DNA of 64,000 bases, taken from the NCBI RefSeq assembly GCF_026262505.1, contig NC_067203.1, forward strand, positions 12,660,392 to 12,724,391, written 5' to 3'. This DNA comes from Trichomonas vaginalis G3 (Eukaryota; Parabasalia; Trichomonadida; Trichomonadidae). The notes beneath the pieces were generated by a model that saw only the letters and a program-made list of their open reading frames with translations, did no database searches and had not been told where the DNA came from. Shown here piece after piece: positions 10,189 through 19,095 of the stretch; position 1 is the first letter of the stretch; every line of letters begins with the position of its first letter. The position numbers and the translations under genes are program-made.

Positions 10189-10551
10189 CTAATGTCCACC
10201 TAGTCTTTTGCGTTTCCTGTTGAGTTCCATAGCATTCTTTAACTGGAGCTCATACATTCTGTTTCTCCTCTGGTAGAAAACATATTCTGGGTCAACTCCT
10301 GTGTTCGCGTCATCTGCATAAAGTTGTTTATATCCCACTTCAGGGTTTGTATAAAACTCTTTCCATCTCATATTTGCATACCATGGTGGCAAACCTAACG
10401 CAGCGTCATTTGATATGGCAGTTTGCATTTGTACATCTGTTGGCACTTGACCATAGTTTGCCATTGCAGTTTGTATTCTAACTTCATTTGGAATATTCTC
10501 TGGGTTTGGTTGTCCAGGTTGCTGTGCATTCGCTAAGTTCTGTGCGTCCAT
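10189..10551 (-). CDS. 120-residue conserved family II protein
   Basis: Intact and almost identical to 62551-62913. The N-terminal half is N/Q/P-rich (MDAQNLANAQQPGQPNPENI), with two copies of a short repeat (EVRIQTAMANYG / DVQMQTAISND), the C-terminal half has W and Y (PPWYANMRWKEFYTNPEVGY) and ends in a basic NRKRKRLGGH tail. Possibly a virion protein; no family recognised. Same strand as the methylase, membrane protein and peptide genes, suggesting a late-type gene block. Confidence 0.55.
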   Translation of the reverse strand: MDAQNLANAQQPGQPNPENIPNEVRIQTAMANYGQVPTDVQMQTAISNDAALGLPPWYANMRWKEFYTNPEVGYKQLYADDANTGVDPEYVFYQRRNRMYELQLKNAMELNRKRKRLGGH

Positions 10552-10576
10552 TTAATATTAGATAAAAATATATATC

Positions 10577-10708
10577 TTACGAGTACATATGCTGAACATT
10601 TGCAGGCATTGGTTCATCTTCATATTCTCTGTACTTTTCTGCCACGTCAAATAAATAAATGACACAATGGAAAAAACCTAAAACAAGTAGTCCTATTTCA
10701 AACCACAT
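10577..10708 (-). CDS. 43-residue membrane protein
   Basis: Start MWFEIGLLVLGFFHCVIYLF, i.e. a hydrophobic segment of about 18 residues, then an acidic region (DVAEKYREYEDEP) ending HMYS. The start codon overlaps the last 16 bases of the methylase gene. The same ORF, with the same length, is present at 62937-63068, which supports it being real. Likely a small membrane or virion membrane protein. Confidence 0.55.
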   Translation of the reverse strand: MWFEIGLLVLGFFHCVIYLFDVAEKYREYEDEPMPANVQHMYS

Positions 10709-11511
10709 TTACTTACTAATAAAATTTCTTTATTGTGACACTTTCTCCAGTTTATGGGACCTCTCTCATACTCTATCTTGTCATATCTAAACTCATAGTC
10801 ATGTATGTCTTCTAACCATCTCATAACGGTTTCCAAACCACTTTTATCGGATGTAAAGTAAAAGCATGGATGGTTATGTATAACGTCTAAAGTTTCTAAA
10901 GAGTCTCTCAAAGTCCAGTCTACTTGGTATTGAAAATCCCATGTGTTATAGAACGGCGGGGCCACTATAAAGAAAACATTTTCCTTGTCTTTATATTTTT
11001 TATACAACTCTGTCCAATGACATCTCACAAACTCTATACCCTCAATATATTTTTCTATGTCCTCTTTGAAAACATTTGTATAGTTAAGATATAAAACTTT
11101 TGACATAAGTGTTTCAATGTCATGAACTCTTATAGAACCACTATATAATAGTCTAGCAGATATACTATCCCAGTCTATATATTCTGCTTTTTTCAAAACC
11201 TCTCTCACAATATTTTTGTTATCTAATGGTATACGTTCCATCTTACCTATAGGTATCTTTTCTTTTAACTCAGTCAATATATTGTTTGTGTCTGGAATAT
11301 GTTTGAGACGGTCCATATAGTTGTCGAAGTCATTGCATATAATCTTTGAGTCTGGGAATATTGAATGGCACAAATGGGATATATAGAAACTTCCACCGAA
11401 CAAATCTACAAATGTTAGACCATTCGGTAGTTTCTTAAGTTCTCTCAATATAATATCTTTACATCTACTCTTATTTCCAAAGAACGGTAACGGTGGTTTT
11501 GTAAAATTCAT
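10693..11511 (-). CDS. D12-class (Dam-like) DNA N6-adenine methyltransferase
   Basis: 272 residues, full length for a Dam-type enzyme. It has the N-terminal PFFGNKSRCKDII segment (family PF-G-K motif, residues 9-14), the AdoMet-binding FVDLFGGSFY (34-43), and the catalytic-motif IV region around residue 183, seen as VDPPFYNTWDF in the copy at 63053-63871. It transfers a methyl group from AdoMet to adenine in DNA. T. vaginalis DNA is known to carry 6mA, so a Polinton-borne enzyme is a plausible contributor (inference). Start ATG follows TTTTTATTATTATATATAA. Reads through without interruption. Confidence 0.88.
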   Translation of the reverse strand: MNFTKPPLPFFGNKSRCKDIILRELKKLPNGLTFVDLFGGSFYISHLCHSIFPDSKIICNDFDNYMDRLKHIPDTNNILTELKEKIPIGKMERIPLDNKNIVREVLKKAEYIDWDSISARLLYSGSIRVHDIETLMSKVLYLNYTNVFKEDIEKYIEGIEFVRCHWTELYKKYKDKENVFFIVAPPFYNTWDFQYQVDWTLRDSLETLDVIHNHPCFYFTSDKSGLETVMRWLEDIHDYEFRYDKIEYERGPINWRKCHNKEILLVSKCGLK

Positions 11512-11757
11512 TTATATATAATAATAAAAATGTTTTTACCCGAAAAGTGATAGAAAAGTGACAAAACATGAAAACATATATAATTTGTGAAAAGCGATAT
11601 AAAAAGTGATATTTAAAAAGTGACACTATTAATATGATTTAAATAACAACGGTTTTGGTTTTGTCACCGGCTAGTCGGCTGGGGTTCGGTCCTCCTCTTG
11701 GGTCTTGGGCAAAATTTCTTAGGGGCTAGAGGGCACAACGCGCCTGGAAGCCCCACT
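11512..11757. repeat. Family II Polinton right terminal repeat
   Basis: Contains TGACAAAACATGAAAACATA (from 11561), which is inverted at 15261-15292 of the left end of D and repeated at the right end of F (about 63918), the box AACAACGGTTTTGGTTTTGT near 11646, AAAAAGTGACAC at about 11615, and a terminal hairpin about 11720-11752 with arms GGGGCTAGAGGGCAC and GCGCCTGGAAGCCCC. Further evidence that families are bounded by inverted repeats with a GC-rich hairpin. Confidence 0.75.
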
Positions 11758-11888
11758 CACCTGACCTGAAATGGATAGTCATCACAATAAATAACTTAAC
11801 ATCTAAAATAATGAAGACAATTCTAAATATTCATACGTTTCTCTTTCTATTTTTAAGGATATAAGATGCAAAAGTTATCACAAAATGT

Positions 11889-12330
11889 CTATATGATTAT
11901 ACAGATTGTTCATCAATAATATCCAAGAGTTCATTCGATGAGAGATCCTGTTGAATTTGGGAAATTGATTTTTTGAGCTTATTCGGATGTAGGGATTTAC
12001 ATTGTGCATGTGACAGTTATAAAAGTTAACCCCAATTCGATCAGAGTTCGTTTTGAAATTTCGTGAAATTTCCGAGAGAAGATTTCTTTGACAGTCAAGG
12101 GCTATTTTCGTAATACAATTGTTCCATTTTCTCATAGGAGCCACATCTTCTTTACGGACCTTTATTCGAAATTTATATTTGTGATATTTACATTTTTGAT
12201 ATCATCTCACTTTTAATCCAATCTCGAAATGGAAACTTCAAAAACTTCTTAATCTTCTATTTAATAATCAAGTTCACTGTGAGATTAGTTTGGCAAACCC
12301 AAATTTTAGCTAAAAGTGACAGGGGGGAAA
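11889..12330 (-). pseudogene. Possible decayed host gene
   Basis: Protein-like stretches appear on the minus strand in shifting frames, e.g. KLKKSISQIQQDLSSNELLD followed by IIDEQSV and a stop near 11903, and KRTLIELGLTFITVTCTM a little upstream. They look like remains of a coiled, hydrophilic Trichomonas protein, but no family can be assigned and chance cannot be excluded. Confidence 0.25.
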
Positions 12331-12378
12331 AACGTTTAGTATTAAAAAAAAGACCGATGAGAGCTTCGTTCGAAATAT

Positions 12379-12440
12379 AGAGGGAACTGAGAATGCGCAA
12401 CCATTCTCAGGGAATATTGGATGCTATTCCCGTTCCCTCT
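12379..12440. other. Perfect three-way-junction inverted repeat
   Basis: Outer arms AGAGGGAAC (12379-12387) and GTTCCCTCT (12432-12440) pair perfectly. Inside are two perfect hairpins placed back to back: TGAGAATG/CATTCTCA (12388-12395 with 12402-12409) and GGGAATA/TATTCCC (12410-12416 with 12425-12431). The result is a T- or clover-shaped fold with almost no unpaired bases at the junction. It lies between Polinton B and the MULE and could be a structured RNA, a transposon terminus or a terminator. Confidence 0.6.
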
Positions 12441-12672
12441 GTATGGAAAATTGAGGTTTTCAAAGGGAGTTAAAATAATATCAAATTTATACTAATTTAC
12501 TTCAAAATACAAAAGTATTTGACAGCTAAAATTAGTTACTTTAGCAAGCCTATCAATACCCTTTTACGATTATTGCTACTTTTTCGAAATAAAATAAATT
12601 TATTATCAAAAACCTTTTTTTCTTAGTAAAAATAAAAATGTTATTTTATATCAAGTTTTTATTCATAAATTT

Positions 12673-14344
12673 TTATAATGTTGTATAAATTTGAAGGTGG
12701 AAATCTGTAATAATTTTATCTTGAAAAGACTTGGCATTCTCAACAATGAATTGAGGGGTATTGCATCCAAATTCTGTAATTTGCGTGAGAATACTAAGCT
12801 TGATTTCCATTGGGATACTTAATTTCGAAAAATACTGGGTCATTCGTTTTTGAACCTTTGCTGCCTTGACAACTTTATCAAGTAGGTCATCTAAACCCAA
12901 TTGAAGCGTATTTAAGTTTGCTGATGAGTTAACTATTAACGATTTAATTTTATCAGTGAGCATTATACATTTTTCTGTATCCAGTCTGATTGTAGACTTT
13001 TTTGGCTTTTTTTCAGATGGCAACGGATTTGGAATTTTGTCTCTGAGCCTTATATCTTGAGAAATTCTGTAATAAAATGAAGGAACGATAAAATCGATTA
13101 ATTTCATCACAAATCGATCAAATCTCATGAAAATTGTTCCGCCAAAGTAGTAATATTTAATTTTTTTGTTAATCGATTCTGAAATGTTATTTGTGAGAGC
13201 TAAATTTTCATCTCTTTCAGCGGCTGTCCATCTTTCTTGGTTTGATATCCATTGATTTTGTATGTATTTTGAAAATTCTGGGAATTTTTCGGCTATTTCC
13301 AGAATTTTTTTGAACGTTGGTTCAATCCATTCTTTCTTGCCATTTCTGCCGTATGCAAGATAGTTCATTTTTGTATCTAATATCAATTTGTCTGAACTCT
13401 CAAATGCATAATCTTTCAAATTTTTTCTGAACGCCCTCATTACATGAACTGCACACCAATGAAGGATAACTTCTGGAAAAGAGTTGATAATCGCATTTTC
13501 GATTTCTTGTGCACAATCTGACATAAAATATTTTGGTTTTACTTTTGCCCAGTTAAAAAATGCCTTGAGACAGAATGCAATATTTTCTGAAGTGTTTGGA
13601 TAAACGACAAATTGAAAAATTGGGAATGCATGTGTATTTGGAAATTTGGCTGATATCATGTAAAACAACATTTTAAATTCAAGTAATGAATGGGTTGCAT
13701 CAATAAAATGCTCTTTCACAATTTTGATTATGTCCAGAAATTTGAAAGAAGCATAATAAAAGATTAATTTCTTTGGTTTGTTGTAATTATCGACATCGAA
13801 ATAAATTAAATCTTTTGGTGACTCTTGTTCTTTGATACCCTTAAATAATTGAGTTGACTTGAATTGATTATCATCGTACTTTTGAATACCTTTGATCTTT
13901 TTATTTCCTTTTTCCTGAATTGTTTTCATTTGATCTGAAGATGCATTCAAAAAAGATGGCCTGTTAAGTGGATCATCCAGATCAAGTTTTTTGTCGCATT
14001 CAATTTGAGCCATTTTCGGATCACCCCCTGTTTTATAAAATTAATAAGTACCCGACGATAGCATTGTGATAATGTGTGGTATTTCTTTGTCTCATCTTTG
14101 ATTTGATTGTGATTATGTGTTCCATTATATTCTGTTAGGATATATTCTTCATCATCCTTTAGAAATGAGATACATGCTTCACATTTATCTGCACTGCACC
14201 TGAATTTTAATTTTGTTCCCCCTAAATTTGGATTTTTTTTAATTGATATGGACAACCTGCATGGCATTCGTTATCAATGACAGCTTTCATAGCATCTATA
14301 TAAGATAGCCTTTCTTTAAGTTCGCATGGTGCATCGATATGCAT
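12673..14344 (-). pseudogene. MuDR/MULE transposase (TvMULE-like), frameshifted
   Basis: The main frame (12673-14013, 446 residues) has the MULE transposase pattern: FIDATHSLL (first D), FMSDCAQEIENAI (second D), HWCAVHVMRAF (C/H motif) and a later NNISESINKKI that may carry the final E. Upstream (13947-14267) is a FLYWCH/GCM-like zinc finger: FRCSADKCEACISF then YNGTHNHNQI. A still earlier piece starts at 14344 (MHIDAPCELKERLSYIDAMK). The three pieces are in different frames: one frame change at the run of five C near 14023-14027 and one in the A/T run near 14235. The gene is therefore inactive here. Mutator-like elements are known in T. vaginalis. I could not define its terminal inverted repeats. 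Confidence 0.82.
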
Positions 14345-14370
14345 CAAAAAAATGAAATGAAATTTCAATA

Positions 14371-14985
14371 TCAAAAAAAGCACAAAATTTGAAAAAATTC
14401 ACAAATCTCGGTTTCTGAAAGAAAATGGCCTCTTAAACTTTGTGCATATATTCATCTATAAGACACATTGTATCCATATATTATTTAGCCAACACAACTT
14501 ATCTGGTATCGAGAAAATTCAAAAAAAGCACAAAATTTGAAAAAATTCACAAATCTCGGTTTCTGAAAGAAAATGGCCTCTTAAACTTTGTGCATATATT
14601 CATCTATAAGACACATTGTATCCATATATTATTTAGCCAACACAACTTATCTGGTATCGAGAAAATTCAAAAAAAGCACAAAATTTGAAAAAATTCACAA
14701 ATCTCGGTTTCTGAAAGAAAATGGCCTCTTAAACTTTGTGCATATATTCATCTATAAGACACATTGTATCCATATATTATTTAGCCAACACAACTTATCT
14801 GGTATCGAGAAAATTCAAAAAAAGCACAAAATTTGAAAAAATTCACAAATCTCGGTTTCTGAAAGAAAATGGCCTCTTAAACTTTGTGCATATATTCATC
14901 TATAAGACACATTGTATCCATATATTATTTAGCCAACACAACTTATCTGGTATCGAGAAAATTCAAAAAAAGCACAAAATTTGAA
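14371..14985. repeat. 148-bp tandem repeat, about 4.2 copies
   Basis: Units start at TTCAAAAAAAGCACAAAATT-type sequence (14371, 14519, 14667, 14815, with a partial fifth at 14963). The copies are practically identical, pointing to recent expansion or gene conversion. Each unit leaves an open frame of about 80 codons because 148 is not a multiple of three, but these are not genes. It borders the MULE transposase 5' side and may be a subterminal repeat of that transposon. From 14986 to 15080 I see nothing beyond AT-rich DNA. Confidence 0.92.
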
Positions 14986-15077
14986 AATTGCTCGGTTCTA
15001 CATTCAAAATAAATTTCATTAATTTTTACGTACATATTAAGGTACTTATCTTCTACATATATAATCTTCATTAGATA

Positions 15078-15080
<3 letters not shown>

Positions 15081-15111
<31 letters not shown>

Positions 15112-15290
15112 TAGTGGGGCTTCCAGGCACTTCGTGCCCTCTAGCCCTGAGGATGATTGGTATAATGAAGTTTTTTTTTTCTTGGGGTGTCCTTCCAGGC
15201 ACTTCGTGCCTTCTAGCCCACATAAATGAAGTTTTTATTCGGAGGTCTTCCAGGAGCTTTTCACAAATTATATATGTTTTCATGTTTTGT
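15081..15290. repeat. Family II left terminus: poly(A), tandem hairpins, inverted repeat
   Basis: After the A-run comes GGTAGTGGGGCTTCCAGGCA with a hairpin: GGCAC TTC GTGCC nested in GGGGCT...AGCCC (about 15115-15146). A second version, TCCAGGCACTTCGTGCCTTC then TAGCCC, follows at about 15203-15228. At 15261-15292 is the inverted copy of the B and F right-end sequence. Element F starts in the same way after its own A-run (39990-40016). Confidence 0.75.
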
Positions 15291-15590
15291 CAAGACTTCT
15301 TCGTAAATGTTTTGTCAAGACTTCTTCGTAAATGTTTTGTCAAGACTTCTTCGTAAATGTTTTGTCAAGACTTCATCGTAAATGTTTTGTCATGATTTCT
15401 TCGTAAATGTTTTGTCAAGACTTCTTCTTCGTAAATGTTTTGTCAAGACTTCTTCGTAAATGTTTTGTCAAGACTTCTTCGTAAATGTTTTGTCAAGACT
15501 TCTTCGTAAATGTTTTGTCAAGACTTCTTCGTAAATGTTTTGTCAAGACTTCTTCATCGTAAATGTTTTGTCATGATTTCATCGTAATGA
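15286..15590. repeat. 25-bp tandem array, about 12 units
   Basis: Unit GTTTTGTCAAGACTTCTTCG followed by TAAAT, repeated every 24-28 bp with a few variants (GTCATGATTTC). Two more degenerate units lie at about 15676-15721. The array is absent in F, where the hairpin is only about 40 bases from the gene. It sits between the terminus and the first gene, where it could influence replication or transcription. Confidence 0.9.
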
Positions 15591-15616
15591 GCGTAAATGA
15601 CCCAAAAATATAATTT

Positions 15617-15665
15617 AGGTGAAGAGGTGAGATGTCACCCGTTTTCTCACCTGTTTTCTCACCTC
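15617..15665. repeat. GGTGAGATCTCACC-type palindrome cluster
   Basis: AGGTGAAGAGGTGAGATGTC followed by ACCC and two T-rich CACCT repeats; one of about nine related sites in the window (see findings). Upstream of the 1107-residue gene. Confidence 0.7.
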
Positions 15666-15739
15666 TTGAATTTTCATGATTTCTTCGTAAATGCTTTGTC
15701 GAAACTTCTTCATCGTAAATGTTTTTAACTTCACTTAAA

Positions 15740-18700
15740 ATGCCACGTAAGCTACGTAAGAATATACGTAAGAGGAAGAGAGCATTGAAACATCCAATAG
15801 TAAAACTGACACCACAACAACAGTTGCAACAACAAATGCTGAATGACCCCACTATGTTGCAACAAATGTCAAGCAACCCTATGCTTTTAAACCGAGTTAT
15901 TGGTGCACAGAGTGGAGGTTTAAGAGCGGCACTTTTAGCGAAAATGGCAGGCTATGGTGGAGCTGCAGACGGAACAGCATATAACCCTCAAAGTCAAATG
16001 AATTTGAGTTCACTCAAAAATCAAATAACAGATGTCAAAAAGTCAAACATAGACATACAGAAACAAATAAGTGAAAACGAAAAGAAACTAGAATATGACA
16101 GACACACAAAGAAACTCAATGAGTTAAACGTAGAGAAAAAGAAGAAAGAAGAACAACTGAAAGAACTAAGTACAGAGGAATATGCGAAAAAAGTGTCAGA
16201 AAAAGCAACAGAAGTAGCAAAAATGGAACAAGATGTCATAAATTTGAAAAACCATACTACTCAATATAAAGTACTGAAAGATGAAGAGATAAAACAAAAA
16301 GCCCTGAAGACATATATGGATAGCGATGAGTATAAAAAAGAAGTTGAAGCAAATGTAAAGGCAGAAAAACTTTTACAGTTGCAAAACCAAACCGTACAGT
16401 ATGAAAACTTAGCACAAGAAAGTAAAAATAACGACGCAGCCATGCAAAAGGCAATGAAAAGCGCAGAATATATAAAAGCTAACAATGACTGGTTAGATGC
16501 CCAAGCCAACGCTAAAGCAGCCCAACTCATAGGGTCAATAAGGACAAAAATACAAGCGGATGAAGATAGTTCAAATGAAGCTTTAACAAATGCTGACTTT
16601 AAGAACGCCTTCGAAGCTCTTCATAGTAAGGTGAAACAAGTGAACGACTTCTCATCTGGAAAGAAACTGAAGTCTGAAGGTTTCGACAAAGAGTTAAGAG
16701 AAGTAGCACAAAATATGACGAAAATAACAGATGCAGCAACGAGACAGGCAGTTCAAAGTGCCTATGACGCCGTTAGAGCAACTGTTGTGAAAAGTCAAGA
16801 AAAAGAGTTACAACAGACCAAAACAGACCTAGTAAATGCTTTCTTAAAAACGAAAAGTCAGGTAGGACATTACGCTGCAGATGGAACATATGTGCCAGCT
16901 GGTGGAACTTATATACCACCAAACCCTCCAAGAGAAGCACCTGCACCAGGACTACCTAACACATTTACATCGTCACATGGACATAGACACAGGCATGCAC
17001 CACAACAACAACCAAAACCAACACAACAACCAACACAACAACCAACACAACAACCAACACAACAACCAGCACAGCAACCAACACAACAACCAGCACAGCA
17101 ACCAACAGTTCAAAACCCTGCACAACAACAACCACAAACAGAGCAAGGACATAAAAGAAGTAGAGAACAAGGAAACCAAGAATTCTTAAAAATGCTTAAA
17201 GAAGAGTGTGGTTTCCCAGATAGTATTGACTTTAGTGACAGATATAAAGAAGCTATTAGAAAGTTCAAGGATGGAAATACTGACCCGGACCTATTTAGCT
17301 TTATGGCTCAGCACCAAAACGGATATAATCTCAAACCTGGAAAATACAAGCTCGCTAAGGGATATGATTTAATAGCATATCATCCAAATGACATGGATGA
17401 ATTTACTCCGAGATATTTGATGTCAGAGCTAAATGACAATTCAACTTTCGTCATGAAACGCGTAAAAAATAGAGACGGAACGAAAGAACAAAAGCTTATG
17501 AATGCGGATGACGTAGATAGGGAAATTGTTGAAAACGGTCTCGGAATATATGAAATGCCAGCAGATGAGGTACAAGAAACTCCACAGGAAGAACTAGTTC
17601 AGATACAACCAGACATGGAAGAAATAGTTCAGCAACAACAGCTAGAAGAGCCTGAAGGAAACGAACAAGTCACTCCTTTGGAAACTAACTTCACAGAACT
17701 AGATGAAGATTTGGAACAGCCGAAAAATCTTGACCCTCAACAAGAGTATGCGGAGAATATGGAATATTTCCAAGAGTCTAAAAAAAATTCGGCTGACATA
17801 GTAGAAGAATATCGAAAAATGTTTGCCGACATACAAAAGACTCCAACACCAGATGAAAATATTCAGCATAGAATGGAAGTACTGAAAGAAAATGTACACA
17901 AATACAACAACCCTTTTTACTTACGAGCATTTAACGTTCAATCTTCGGATGAACTCGGTGAAAATAAAAGGTTAAATTTCAAGAAAACATATAGAAATGA
18001 AACATTGTTTAAAGTTCATTCAGAACCTAACCAAGATGGAAACAAACCTACTTTTGTTTCTGCAGACGATGGAACTACAATGAGATGGGGTCATAAAGCT
18101 AACCCGGATAGGTGGTTCATAAACTTACAACCACAATTCCAAGAAGTTGTAGACGCAATGGAAGTCAATGGTGAACCAGATATAGCTGGTATTTTCAGCG
18201 CGGCTTTAATGCCATTGAAAGATATGAAACATGCAGATATTTTGGACCAGTATGAAATGAACATGGCTGATGGAAATATAACACCTGACGTTCTAAAACA
18301 TTTATCTCAAAGAACTACACAGAACCATAGAGATGGTATATTTGGTGAAGAGTTTAGAAAGAAAGTTAGGGAGGGCGAAGGAAGAGAACCTATTGTACAT
18401 GACCTTGCAAACGAAAGTTTACAAAATGTCATAAAAACTTACTTTGCAGACAATGAAATGAGAAGGGATGAATATTTAAGAAAACTCAAATGGACAGTAC
18501 CAAATGAAATGTTAGTATTGAAAAACATGTTCCTTGACAAAATAAAACCAACTACAGAAATAAACGACGCAAGACTGAAAGATTGGGTAAAAGCTTTCCC
18601 ATTCACAAAAGATATAGTTGGTAACATGGAAAGAAAACCAGAATGGCTACAAAAACATATATTTGGAAACGAGCTTATTCCATATGGACAGGCTCTGTTT

Positions 18701-19063
18701 GAAGAGCTTGAACCGGAAACTCAGGAAAGAGTCATGCAAACAATACGCGAAGACTCAAATACAAACTATGACAAACTCTTTCTAGGATATAGGGTACCTG
18801 AGATGGGCGACCAGAGCCCAAAGGCAAAAAGGACATGGGAAATTTACAACATACTAGGTGAACATGAGGCAAAGATGCAACAACTTGAAGCAGAGGGCAA
18901 GTTACCAAAGCGACACCAAAGAAGAAGAGTAGAACAAAGTGAAAGTAGTGAAGAAGTAACTTCATCTAGTGAAAGTAGTGGCAATGAAGGAAAAAGAAGA
19001 GTTAAAAACTCAGTCAGGAAGAAAGTAAAGCTTGGTCCACGTGGGTTCTATTATGACATATAA
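15740..19063 (+). CDS. Large (1107-residue) family II Polinton protein, probable virion component
   Basis: Intact in this copy; a broken copy lies at 40098-43400. The ATG at 15740 (MPRKLRKNIRKRKR, strongly basic) is chosen because both copies begin there after ACTTCACTTAAA. Then: Q-rich and hydrophobic segment (residues 25-75), long coiled-coil region (about 90-250), a helical region to about 390, a low-complexity P/Q/T repeat (TQQP units, about 425-465), an acidic middle, and a C-terminal Ser/Glu stretch ending in a basic KRRVKNSVRKKVKLGPRG. Such a long protein next to the capsid gene suggests a scaffolding, tape-measure-like or core protein; the family is not recognised. The P/Q repeat number differs between copies. 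Confidence 0.7.
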   Translation: MPRKLRKNIRKRKRALKHPIVKLTPQQQLQQQMLNDPTMLQQMSSNPMLLNRVIGAQSGGLRAALLAKMAGYGGAADGTAYNPQSQMNLSSLKNQITDVKKSNIDIQKQISENEKKLEYDRHTKKLNELNVEKKKKEEQLKELSTEEYAKKVSEKATEVAKMEQDVINLKNHTTQYKVLKDEEIKQKALKTYMDSDEYKKEVEANVKAEKLLQLQNQTVQYENLAQESKNNDAAMQKAMKSAEYIKANNDWLDAQANAKAAQLIGSIRTKIQADEDSSNEALTNADFKNAFEALHSKVKQVNDFSSGKKLKSEGFDKELREVAQNMTKITDAATRQAVQSAYDAVRATVVKSQEKELQQTKTDLVNAFLKTKSQVGHYAADGTYVPAGGTYIPPNPPREAPAPGLPNTFTSSHGHRHRHAPQQQPKPTQQPTQQPTQQPTQQPAQQPTQQPAQQPTVQNPAQQQPQTEQGHKRSREQGNQEFLKMLKEECGFPDSIDFSDRYKEAIRKFKDGNTDPDLFSFMAQHQNGYNLKPGKYKLAKGYDLIAYHPNDMDEFTPRYLMSELNDNSTFVMKRVKNRDGTKEQKLMNADDVDREIVENGLGIYEMPADEVQETPQEELVQIQPDMEEIVQQQQLEEPEGNEQVTPLETNFTELDEDLEQPKNLDPQQEYAENMEYFQESKKNSADIVEEYRKMFADIQKTPTPDENIQHRMEVLKENVHKYNNPFYLRAFNVQSSDELGENKRLNFKKTYRNETLFKVHSEPNQDGNKPTFVSADDGTTMRWGHKANPDRWFINLQPQFQEVVDAMEVNGEPDIAGIFSAALMPLKDMKHADILDQYEMNMADGNITPDVLKHLSQRTTQNHRDGIFGEEFRKKVREGEGREPIVHDLANESLQNVIKTYFADNEMRRDEYLRKLKWTVPNEMLVLKNMFLDKIKPTTEINDARLKDWVKAFPFTKDIVGNMERKPEWLQKHIFGNELIPYGQALFEELEPETQERVMQTIREDSNTNYDKLFLGYRVPEMGDQSPKAKRTWEIYNILGEHEAKMQQLEAEGKLPKRHQRRRVEQSESSEEVTSSSESSGNEGKRRVKNSVRKKVKLGPRGFYYDI

Positions 19064-19095
19064 ATCCAACTATTCTATATTTTTACTCATATGAA

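Larger units (their letters stand above)
9445..11757. mobile_element. Polinton B (family II), right end fragment interrupted by A
   Basis: Continues nearly base for base with 61815-63960 of element F: fibre-type gene remainder, amphipathic peptide gene, 120-residue gene, 43-residue membrane protein, Dam-like methylase and right terminal repeat. Its left part would lie beyond element A, outside the window. The end at about 11757 is placed where the GGGGCTT...-type terminal hairpin stops matching the termini of D and F. Most genes read whole; one is cut by the insertion of A. High identity to F suggests a recent copy. Confidence 0.85.

Noticed and set aside
11878-12144. 88-codon minus-strand frame as an intact gene
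   Set aside because: Better protein-like signal shifts between frames here, so a decayed gene at most.
12379-12440. tRNA gene or hammerhead ribozyme in the three-way junction
   Set aside because: No acceptor/anticodon arm lengths, no A/B box, and no CTGATGA or GAAA core.
14440-14984. Three overlapping identical 82-codon open frames on the plus strand
   Set aside because: They are produced by the 148-bp tandem repeat in rotating frames; no start context and no relation to known proteins.
15081-15109. A29 run as a retrotransposon poly(A) tail
   Set aside because: The sequence upstream shows no LINE or processed gene, and the same run precedes an independent Polinton end at 39990.
15286-15590. 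Repeat array resembling a CRISPR array
   Set aside because: Units follow each other without unique spacers, and the window is eukaryotic; an ordinary tandem repeat.
16257-17179. Leu/Cys-rich minus-strand frames opposite the 1107-residue gene
   Set aside because: Shadows of the coiled-coil and P/Q repeat coding strand; composition is that of complementary low-complexity codons.
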